This document shows, piece by piece, positions 29,028 through 36,531 of a stretch of 64,000 nt of DNA (within the stretch, counting starts at the first letter, position 1; each line of letters opens with the position of its first letter). The DNA is from Synechococcus sp. HK05 (lineage in GTDB: Bacteria > Cyanobacteriota > Cyanobacteriia > PCC-6307 > Cyanobiaceae), in assembly GCF_019104765.1 (NCBI RefSeq), contig NZ_JAHRXJ010000011.1:186001-250000 (forward strand), written 5' to 3'. The notes beneath the pieces were generated by a model that ran no database searches, was not told where the DNA came from, and was given only the letters and a program-made list of their open reading frames with translations. The translations under genes and the position numbers were made by a program.

Positions 29028-29608
29028 ACGCCGTAGAGCTGATGCTGCCAAGCAGTCCAACGGGGGTTCACCGCAGCGATCCGCTCCAAATCGAGCTCGG
29101 TCAAAACGGATTCGGCAGAAGCAACCGGAGACTTGCGATTGGCCTCCGGTAGATCACCAAAGGCCGGCGTACCTGAGGGTAGAACCGGCAGTAAGTGCTG
29201 GTTGAGATCCTGCTGCAGAAACTCAAGGCGCAAGGCCGTGACCTGCTCGTCAACCTGGAAGTAGTGCAGCCACCAATCGGCTGCCACCCAGGTGCCGCCG
29301 AGCCGGAAGGAGTAAAAAAGGCCAGAGCGAACCGGTTCAAAGTCCAACTGCGGGCAATCCATGCGGCGACGTTTGTGCTCCCAGTCGCTAATCAACCACT
29401 GGTCGAGCCGGCGGGCAGTGATGAAACGGCGGCGATGCCCTGCCCTCCACTGGCTTCTGCGTTCACGCTGCTCAACAGAATCATGCATGAGCGGTTCATA
29501 AGGATCAACCGCGACGCCGGGCAACGCCAACTTGCGAAATAAACCGAGCATCGAGGTGCCACCTGTTTTCGGCAGGTGGAGCCATAGGAACGTGTCACCA
29601 ACGATCAA
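29024..29608 (-). CDS. short sulfotransferase-family P-loop protein
   Basis: 194 residues, short for the family. It has FLWLHLPKTGGTSML, the P-loop of sulfotransferase family 2-like proteins. The clear RxxxxxxxSxY 3'-phosphate motif is not evident, and the C-terminus ends near AAVNPRWTAWQHQLYGV. It could be a divergent or reduced enzyme. First gene of the four-gene minus-strand cluster; the next gene starts inside its stop codon. Confidence 0.75.
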   Translation of the reverse strand: MIVGDTFLWLHLPKTGGTSMLGLFRKLALPGVAVDPYEPLMHDSVEQRERRSQWRAGHRRRFITARRLDQWLISDWEHKRRRMDCPQLDFEPVRSGLFYSFRLGGTWVAADWWLHYFQVDEQVTALRLEFLQQDLNQHLLPVLPSGTPAFGDLPEANRKSPVASAESVLTELDLERIAAVNPRWTAWQHQLYGV

Positions 29609-29704
29609 GGCTCATCACAGGTGGCCTGGCCACTAGGTTAGTTCAAGGTGGCGAACCGATTTGGCCACAACACGGGATAATTCAAACCTGGTCCAGTAAG
29701 CCTT

Positions 29705-30664
29705 ATGACCGCACGGCGGTGCATCCTGCACATCGGCATCTGCAAAACCGGTACCACCTCGATCCAATACAGCCTGGCGGCCAACAGAGAGGCCTTAGCC
29801 GATGCTGGGATAGTGGTACCCAGAACCCTTGGACCAACCCACAACCACCGGCATCTCACCTTGCTAGGGGTTGACGGCGATACAGAAGCCGGCCAACGGG
29901 AATGGGACGTCATGCGGCACCGCACTGCCGGGCTTCAGGCCTGTGGCTCGCTCAACGAAGCGAAGCAATGGGTGGAGCGATCACTGGCCGCTGAACTAGC
30001 GATGGTTCCAGCATCAAGCTGGGTGGTGTTCAGCTCCGAGCAACTCTCCCAGCGCCTACTGACTCACAATGCCGTCCTGCGCCTGCGACAAGCCTTGGAG
30101 CGCATCGGGTTTGAAACGGTACGGGTTGTGGTGTATTTGCGCGAACAGGTTGGCCTATCGATGAGCTGGGAATCGATGCAAGTGATCGCGGGTCACACCG
30201 TCCAGGATCCTCTAGAAACACCATCAGCGTTTAACCATCAAGAGCTGCTCGAGCGATGGGAAGGCGTTTGGGGACACAAATCAATGATCGTTCGTACCTA
30301 CGCACGCCCTTTTCTACACCAAGGCGATGTTGTGAGCGACTTCGAGCTACACGCATTACCGTTCGCAGGAGAATACCTCAAAGCGAGCAGGACAGTCAGA
30401 AGAAACGAAAGGCTTGGGCAGCGAAGCATCTTGCTGTTGAGACAGGCCAATCACTGGCTTCCAAAAATGCTACCCAGACCTGTCGTTGAGCCCGCAAGAA
30501 GAGCGCTGGTGCAGATGAGCAGACTTCACTGGATCAGCGGCAAGCCCGAAAAAGAGGTGAAGCCAGCCACATTTAGAGCGCTAGCCAAACAGTTCAGAGA
30601 TTCAAATCAGTGGGTTGACCAAGCCTATGGTACGCATCTAGAGGAAAGCTTTGGAACTACATAA
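29705..30664 (+). CDS. sulfotransferase-like P-loop protein
   Basis: 319 residues. N-terminal RCILHIGICKTGTTSIQYSL is a PAPS-type P-loop, and VVVYLREQVGLSMSWESM resembles the 3'-phosphate region (Arg then Ser after about seven residues), as in sulfotransferase-like proteins of polysaccharide loci. Divergent from the other sulfotransferases with 96 bases between starts. The 3' half is less GC-rich than the 5' half. Confidence 0.8.
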   Translation: MTARRCILHIGICKTGTTSIQYSLAANREALADAGIVVPRTLGPTHNHRHLTLLGVDGDTEAGQREWDVMRHRTAGLQACGSLNEAKQWVERSLAAELAMVPASSWVVFSSEQLSQRLLTHNAVLRLRQALERIGFETVRVVVYLREQVGLSMSWESMQVIAGHTVQDPLETPSAFNHQELLERWEGVWGHKSMIVRTYARPFLHQGDVVSDFELHALPFAGEYLKASRTVRRNERLGQRSILLLRQANHWLPKMLPRPVVEPARRALVQMSRLHWISGKPEKEVKPATFRALAKQFRDSNQWVDQAYGTHLEESFGTT

Positions 30665-30737
30665 CAAGGAACAGTGAGAGCGCCCTATAGCGAGGACGGC
30701 AGCAACCTATAATACTTTAGACCTGAGCGACGGTGGA

Positions 30738-32729
30738 GTGCAGAATATTCAGCACCTCAGCAGCCTATATGCCGCTGGCAACTATCAGGGATGCATCGCA
30801 TGCTGCGAAGAGATCCTCAACAGCAACCCCAACGACGATCTAGCCTTCAAGTGGGCGGGCAAGTCACTATTGGCCGTCGGCCAGATTGAACAAGCGCAAC
30901 AGTGCCTGACAAGGGCGCATCAGCTCAACCAGAGTGATCCTGAGATCTTAAAAGATATTGGCAACTGCTTACTCAACAAAGGTAATTACGAGCAAGCCGC
31001 TGGTGCATACCAGAGAGCCTTGAGACTTCAGCCTGATTACGCACCTGCCATCTATAATCTAGCAGGCGTCGCACAGCTCAGTGGAGATCACAAAAGAGGG
31101 CTCGAACTTTTTCTGAAGGCCGTTGAACTCGACCCCTATCTACGCCAGTCTTGGCTGGAAGCAGCGAAGTGTGCGCTGTCCATGGGCCAGTGGGATACCG
31201 CTATCACGCTTGCATCAAAGGCTGTAGCAGTTAATCCCTCTCAAAAGGGGGCTTATCAAGTAAAAGGTGACGCCCACAGAAGCAAGGGCGAGTTGAACGA
31301 TGCATTGCAAGCCTACCAAAGAGAATCTGAGCAAAACCCAGAAAATCCAAAAGCGTTAATCAACGCTGCAGACATTTTGCATACACTAAATAAACCAGAA
31401 GAAGCGATCAGGCTACTAAGAAGGGCGCTAGAACTGAAGCCAGATGATGTTTTGATTCTCTCAAATCTAGGTTGCATGTTAAACGCAGCAGAGCGCCACG
31501 AAGAAGCTGCACAATGCTGCCAGCGATCAACGCTCCTCAATCCGAACCATGCAGAATCATATGCAAATTTTAGCCTGGCTCTGTTTAATCTAGGCAGGCT
31601 TGATGAAGCCTTAGCTACCAATATCAAGGCTGTTGCCTTGCAGCCCAATAATCCAGGTTTTCTAGCCAATCTTGCGGTAATTTACGAGGCTCGTGGCGAT
31701 CATGAACTAGCAATCAAGCATCATCGTCAAGCATTAGCTCTCGCTCCATTCGATCAAGAAGCCCACACAGGTCTCGCTTGTATCTTGCTGGCAAAAGGCG
31801 AGTTCTCACTAGGCTGGAATGGATATGCATACAGAACTCACAAACCACAATGTCGTGATTTACCAGTTTGGGATGGCAGCAGACGGGAGAAAGTGTTGGT
31901 GATCGGCGAGCAAGGCGTCGGGGATCAGATTCTCTACGCTTCATTAATTCAAGAAGCTCAGTCAATGTGCGAGAAACTTGAAGTGAGAGTAGATCAGCGA
32001 CTGGTGCCACTCTTCCGGCGGTCGTTTTCAGGAAACATCACAATTGACTGCCTCAAGACTCTAGAACAAGAGACATCTTGCGATTCTCACATCGCTATTG
32101 CTGATTTAGCGAGACTATTTAGGCATGAGGTTTCCGACTTTCCTGATAATAGTCATGGATATCTCCAGGCAGATAGTACTCGTTCAGTCGAATTAGCAGA
32201 AGATCTTCGAGGCGGATGCAACCACAAGCTTATCGGCTTGAGCTGGAATTCTGAAGGCAGAGGATATAAGAATAAAAGCAAGTCGATTGCTCTACAGAAG
32301 CTAGCAACTGCGCTTCATCAGATCGACGCCAAGCTTATCTGCCTCCAATACGGCAACCATCACGAAGAGATTAGTTCATTGCGGAATGCACATGGTATCA
32401 ACATTGAAACCGTTGAGGGTTTAGATTTATACAATGATATTGACGGAACTGCTGCACTGATCAACGCTTGTGATGCAGTAGTCTCTATCTCGAATATGAC
32501 CGCTCATTTAGCAGGTGCACTAGGCAAAGAAACACATCTACTAGTGCCTCGCAGTCCCAATTTCTGCTGGGGATTAGAAGGCAATTGTACCATTTGGTAT
32601 CCGTCAATAAAGCTCTACCGGCAAAACCGTACTGGAGATTGGTCAGAAGCAATTGAAGCTGTTGCTGATGGACTGTCAGAAATAGGCAAGACAGCTATGA
32701 GGAAAGGGGACAAAAACAAGTCTTGCTGA
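30738..32729 (+). CDS. TPR protein with C-terminal glycosyltransferase-like domain
   Basis: 663 residues from a GTG at 30738; no ATG is available nearby. About ten to eleven TPR units fill residues 1-355 (for example AIYNLAGVAQLSGDHKRGLELFLKAVEL). The last 300 residues hold a GT-B like half with VLVIGEQGVGDQILYASLI, KLIGLSWNSEGRGYKNKSKS and ACDAVVSISNMTAHLAGALG, as in TPR-ADP-heptose transferase-like proteins. It may glycosylate a protein or glycan. Codon use is AT-richer than in core genes, suggesting transfer. Confidence 0.8.
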   Translation: MQNIQHLSSLYAAGNYQGCIACCEEILNSNPNDDLAFKWAGKSLLAVGQIEQAQQCLTRAHQLNQSDPEILKDIGNCLLNKGNYEQAAGAYQRALRLQPDYAPAIYNLAGVAQLSGDHKRGLELFLKAVELDPYLRQSWLEAAKCALSMGQWDTAITLASKAVAVNPSQKGAYQVKGDAHRSKGELNDALQAYQRESEQNPENPKALINAADILHTLNKPEEAIRLLRRALELKPDDVLILSNLGCMLNAAERHEEAAQCCQRSTLLNPNHAESYANFSLALFNLGRLDEALATNIKAVALQPNNPGFLANLAVIYEARGDHELAIKHHRQALALAPFDQEAHTGLACILLAKGEFSLGWNGYAYRTHKPQCRDLPVWDGSRREKVLVIGEQGVGDQILYASLIQEAQSMCEKLEVRVDQRLVPLFRRSFSGNITIDCLKTLEQETSCDSHIAIADLARLFRHEVSDFPDNSHGYLQADSTRSVELAEDLRGGCNHKLIGLSWNSEGRGYKNKSKSIALQKLATALHQIDAKLICLQYGNHHEEISSLRNAHGINIETVEGLDLYNDIDGTAALINACDAVVSISNMTAHLAGALGKETHLLVPRSPNFCWGLEGNCTIWYPSIKLYRQNRTGDWSEAIEAVADGLSEIGKTAMRKGDKNKSC

Positions 32730-33470
32730 TTGCGCTATTGCTAGCACTTTCAAGCCCTATAGACAGGATGACCGGTTACAACATTATACGAGTCTATTTC
32801 AAGCCATTTAGATAGTTGCTTAGGTGTATTATCTTCATGACAGAGTGCATTAATGATCGGCCCTTAATAAGAGTGGTCGTGACTGATCGGGCATGTCGAT
32901 GATCAAGCTGCCGACGCATGAGGGTCGGTAAAGGTCATGATCGTTACATTAAGTACAATCGTGGGATCGCGGGCTTCTTGCAAATCAGGCCTATCCGGCC
33001 GAAGCCGTGATTTGCAGTGGAAGACTCTTCAACCAACGACATGTCTCATGGCCGCTGATCAGCCAAGAACTGAGATTCCTTGTCCAGTACATCTCTTAGG
33101 ATACTATTGAGGCGACTGAGCTAGGAACCAGTCAAACAAAACAATCATTCCAACAAGTGAGATGTAATTAGATGAGCTGGCTAAGCTTACTTAGTACAAC
33201 CCAGTTAGGATAATGACCTTCACTGTAAAGATAGACTAAGGCTTTTAGGCTCATCAATTGTTATAAGCATCAAAACTAGGGTGGCAACCGAGAGATTTCA
33301 GGCTGCCAGCGCTATGAAATGAATAACATCGTAAACAGATACTGAGCAGAAGAGCATTGGTTTTCATGTATTTGACTACAGAACATATTTGGAGCGGTAC
33401 GAGCGGATCGGGTTAGCTTTTCTTAGGAATTCCTAGAAAGCAAAGAACAAGCGACATGTTAATAGGACAT
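32730..33470. other. 741-base AT-rich intergenic region with one strong hairpin, no gene seen
   Basis: No open frame longer than about 40 codons with coding character. A hairpin with perfect 9-base arms (TGCAAATCA at 32979-32987 and TGATTTGCA at 33008-33016) can be extended by further pairing inside (GGC/GCC) and outside (CTTC/GAAG). No transposase remnant, tRNA or known RNA was recognised. It separates the TPR gene from the convergent RTX operon. Confidence 0.5.
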
Positions 33471-33500
33471 AAAAAAAGCCCCTCCGGATTGGAGGGGCTT
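33471..33500 (-). terminator. rho-independent terminator of the RTX gene
   Basis: Arms AAGCCCCTCC (33476-33485) and GGAGGGGCTT (33491-33500) with a 5-base loop; on the minus strand the hairpin is followed by seven T (33471-33477 as A). It lies 22 bases past the RTX stop and ends the secretion operon. Confidence 0.88.
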
Positions 33501-33521
33501 ACATTGGTAAGAACCGCTAAA

Positions 33522-35210
33522 TCAGACAGCCACGAATTCGTTAGCCGTGAGAGTAACGGAGTTACTAACGCCACGGAGAATCGTGAAGTTGTTCACACTG
33601 CTATTGATGCTGGCAGCAGTAGCAGCACCAGAGATGAACTGGCCACCATCGTAGTTAGTCCACACTGCGATGTCAGTACCGTTCTGGTTGACGACGAACT
33701 GACCAAGCTCAGTAGCGTTGACCTCGGAGTAGAAACCACGGACGGCAAAGTTGCCAGTCTGATTGTAGTTTTCACCAAGGCTCATGTTCACGGCTCCAAT
33801 GGTTGGAGCCTGAAGATCGTTACCGAAACCAGTGTCGAGAACGTTGTTACCAGAGCCGGCATTCCAGTCGGTAATGACGTCTGCACCGAAGGAAACCGTA
33901 ATGAAATCACCATTAGTGATTACGGCATTAGCAGCGGTGGCAGCAGCGGTGGGACCTGTAGTGGGGGCGAGAGTCAGGGTGATTACGCCGGTAGAACCCA
34001 GTGTGTTGCCACCACCTAAGAAGCCCTGGCGGGCTACAACGGCATCAGAACCAGGGATGAAGAAACGGTTGCTGCCGGTGCCACCGGTGAGAACGTCACC
34101 AACGGCGTCACCAACGAAACCGACGGACAGATCGGCATCGAAATAAGCACCGATCAACAGATCATCGCCAGCACCAGCAACAATTTCATCGCGGCCAGCA
34201 TAACCAGCAAGCCAGTTGTTGCCTTCGCCACCATCGATGAAGTCTTCGCCGCCACCACCGAAGATCGAGTCTTGGCCGTCGCCACCAAAGATTTCGAGGT
34301 CGGAGCCAGAGCCGTTAGTGATGTTGTCGTTGTTGATGCTGATGCTGCCACCGCGACTGATGTCGAGGAGAGCACCGCTTGCATCGATGATGTCGTTGCC
34401 GTCTCCACCGTTGAAGCTGGATCCGGTAGTTGTGGGATCCGAGACAATACCGACTGAAGGATTAAAACGGTCGGCCGATTGGGCGGCAGCTGTCAGGACG
34501 TTGAACTGACCAGCCTGGATTTGGATGAAGTCGTTTCCAAGTTGACCGTTAACGATCGAATTAGAGAACGCTTGGTTCTGAGGACGCAATTGGAAGCGGA
34601 TAGCGTCATCGCCCTGACCACCAAAGATGGAAGCAGCGTTGAAGTTGCTTACAATTGTGGGGTTCGCGTCAGCGCGTTCATCCTGCAGGTTACCGGCAAG
34701 GATGAAATCAGCGCCCAGGTTGCCGTTGATCTTGGAGCTCTGAAGGCTTCCAATGTAAAGATCGTCAGAACCTTGACCACCCGAAATGGTGCTCAGAGTG
34801 GCAGCAAGGCCGATATCGGTGTTACCAATACGGTCATCGCCATCGTTGCCGTTGATGAAAGAGGTGGTGGCGATGTTGGTCAGACCAGCCGACACCGCAA
34901 CGTTGTTGGTGATGACGTCAGCACCTTGGCCACCCTTAATTGTGACGGAGCGGGTGCCGTTGAAATTGATGGTGTCATCGCCTTCAAATCCTTCAGCAAT
35001 GAAGTCGAAAGCGACGGTGTTTTGAGTATTACCGGTAATTACGGCAATGCTGTCGGCTTCCGGGGTGCCTTGAAAGGTCCAGGGTGCACCGCCGGTGCCT
35101 TCTTGAGTGGTAAAAGCCACAGTGTTGGTTGGGGTTGCTGGAACGCAGGTTGAATCTACGCGAAGATGCGTAGCATAGTCAACATAGCATGGGCCTACAG
35201 GGGACGGCAT
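33522..35210 (-). CDS. RTX calcium-binding repeat protein, probable type I secretion substrate
   Basis: 562 residues if ATG 35210 is used. Glycine-Asp nonapeptides such as GGDGNDIID, GGDGQDSIFGGGGEDFIDGG and GAGDDLLIG mark RTX repeats that fold on binding calcium outside the cell. Asn/Thr-rich repeats occupy the N-terminal half; the C-terminal 100 residues are uncharged and lack Cys, as in T1SS signals. Immediately follows hlyD, so export by that system is likely. The start is uncertain: a GTG at 35120 (before AFTTQEGTGG) sits behind a good promoter. Function unknown; surface layer or adhesion is possible. Confidence 0.85.
   Translation of the reverse strand: MPSPVGPCYVDYATHLRVDSTCVPATPTNTVAFTTQEGTGGAPWTFQGTPEADSIAVITGNTQNTVAFDFIAEGFEGDDTINFNGTRSVTIKGGQGADVITNNVAVSAGLTNIATTSFINGNDGDDRIGNTDIGLAATLSTISGGQGSDDLYIGSLQSSKINGNLGADFILAGNLQDERADANPTIVSNFNAASIFGGQGDDAIRFQLRPQNQAFSNSIVNGQLGNDFIQIQAGQFNVLTAAAQSADRFNPSVGIVSDPTTTGSSFNGGDGNDIIDASGALLDISRGGSISINNDNITNGSGSDLEIFGGDGQDSIFGGGGEDFIDGGEGNNWLAGYAGRDEIVAGAGDDLLIGAYFDADLSVGFVGDAVGDVLTGGTGSNRFFIPGSDAVVARQGFLGGGNTLGSTGVITLTLAPTTGPTAAATAANAVITNGDFITVSFGADVITDWNAGSGNNVLDTGFGNDLQAPTIGAVNMSLGENYNQTGNFAVRGFYSEVNATELGQFVVNQNGTDIAVWTNYDGGQFISGAATAASINSSVNNFTILRGVSNSVTLTANEFVAV
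35153..35182 (-). promoter_or_regulatory. candidate sigma-70 type promoter for the RTX gene
   Basis: On the minus strand TTGACT (35182-35177) and TAGATT (35158-35153) are separated by 18 bases, close to the consensus. If real, it gives the RTX gene its own transcript in addition to read-through from the secretion operon, and it implies translation starts downstream, for example at the GTG at 35120. Confidence 0.45.
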
Positions 35211-35287
35211 GTTGCGTGGCACAGACTTGTGATCGTCCCTGAGAAGCGTTGCCAGACCTGGATTTAAGAGCGAGAACCAATTAAGGG

Positions 35288-35319
35288 ATCGGCACATCAA
35301 GCATCCTGCTTGTGCCGAT
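35288..35319. repeat. intercistronic inverted repeat between hlyD and RTX gene
   Basis: ATCGGCA (35288-35294) pairs with TGCCGAT (35313-35319), and CAAGCA pairs with TGCTTG inside, giving up to 13 pairs with a 3-base bulge. No T-run follows on either strand, so it is more likely an mRNA-stabilising or attenuating hairpin than a simple terminator. Confidence 0.5.
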
Positions 35320-35355
35320 TGTGCCAGCTTGCTGACAAATGGCGGACCACATGCT

Positions 35356-36531
35356 CTAGATGCGGCGCAGTGCATCCGCCTTATCGCGGAAGCCACCCAA
35401 CAACAACTGGAGATAAGTCACATCGCGGAGCTTGATGCTCGCAACCAACGACATGCCAACCTGCAAGGGGAGAGTACGGCCACTTTTCAGCTTGAGTTGT
35501 TGATTGGCTAGTCGGATGCTTGCCGGATAGCGATAGATCTCACGCTGTTTTGATGGATCCGGAGGAAGTGCATCCGAGCCGATCTTGATCACAGTGCCTT
35601 CGAGAACGCCAAAATCGGTAGCCGGGAAAGAATCAATACTCACATCCGCTGGCATACCAACACGGACAAAACCGATGTCTTCTGTTGGGATTTCTACGCG
35701 AGCCTCTAATTTATCGTAGGGAACAATACGCATCACGATCTCGGTACTTTGAGCCGCAAAGCCTGTGGATTTAGGTTTGAGATCGAAAACAACGCCATCC
35801 ACCGGCGCCTTGATCACTTGGTAGCGCAAAGACTGATTGGCTTCAGCCAGTTGAGACTTGAGAGACTCGAGTTCAGCTGAAAGCTGTTTCAAACCTTGTA
35901 GTTGGATCGCACGCTGCCTCTCTCCATCGAGAATGGTTTGCTCGAGCTGTCCGCGAGTTTCAGTGACTTTATTTTTCTGCTGGAGGTACTGCAATTCAGC
36001 TGCTGCACCCTCTTTCTCAAGCTTTTCATAGCGAGATAGCACTTCTTGATCAAGGCGTAGTCGTTCTCTTAAAATGGTGGCAGTTTTAGCATTGAGCTGC
36101 TCAGAGCGTTTTGTTTCATCAAGCTTCGACTCCAATTGAGCTTGCTTAAGTTGAATACTCGAAATCAAGCTGATCTGCTTCGCCTTATTCGCCTCTGTAT
36201 CCAGCTCCAGCAATGGTTGCCCGGCTTTCACTTGCTCCCCATCCTTCACCAAGATCTGCTTGGTAACCCCACCCAAAGGAAGCTGAATATCCTTAACTGA
36301 ACCAATCGGTTGGAGCCGACCTGTGGCCTGAACAATTTCCTCAGTTTTGGCGAAGGCAAGCCATGCCAATGCAAAAGCAGTCGTACCAACCAAGGTCCAG
36401 GTGAGTGAACGCATCCAGAAGGTGTGCTGGTTGAGCACCTTCTCATCTTGATCATTGGGCTGGATTGAAGATTCCAGCTTTTTTTGAGCGCGTGTGAATA
36501 ATGAAGCTGGCTTGTTGAGTAAAGACCTCAT
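35356..36531 (-). CDS. HlyD-family membrane fusion protein of type I secretion
   Basis: 391 residues: one transmembrane helix at about 44-62, lipoyl-like half VTKQILVKDGEQVKAGQPLLELD, a long coiled coil (about 110-245), then the second lipoyl half IKAPVDGVVFDLKPKSTGFA and a beta domain. It bridges the ABC exporter to an outer-membrane TolC channel, which is not in the window. Its start overlaps the exporter stop by one base, and its stop is 145 bases before the RTX start. Confidence 0.92.
   Translation of the reverse strand: MRSLLNKPASLFTRAQKKLESSIQPNDQDEKVLNQHTFWMRSLTWTLVGTTAFALAWLAFAKTEEIVQATGRLQPIGSVKDIQLPLGGVTKQILVKDGEQVKAGQPLLELDTEANKAKQISLISSIQLKQAQLESKLDETKRSEQLNAKTATILRERLRLDQEVLSRYEKLEKEGAAAELQYLQQKNKVTETRGQLEQTILDGERQRAIQLQGLKQLSAELESLKSQLAEANQSLRYQVIKAPVDGVVFDLKPKSTGFAAQSTEIVMRIVPYDKLEARVEIPTEDIGFVRVGMPADVSIDSFPATDFGVLEGTVIKIGSDALPPDPSKQREIYRYPASIRLANQQLKLKSGRTLPLQVGMSLVASIKLRDVTYLQLLLGGFRDKADALRRI

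Noticed and set aside
33456-35153. Plus-strand frames opposite the RTX gene
   Set aside because: Low-complexity Ser/Val-rich translations that mirror the repeats of the RTX gene.
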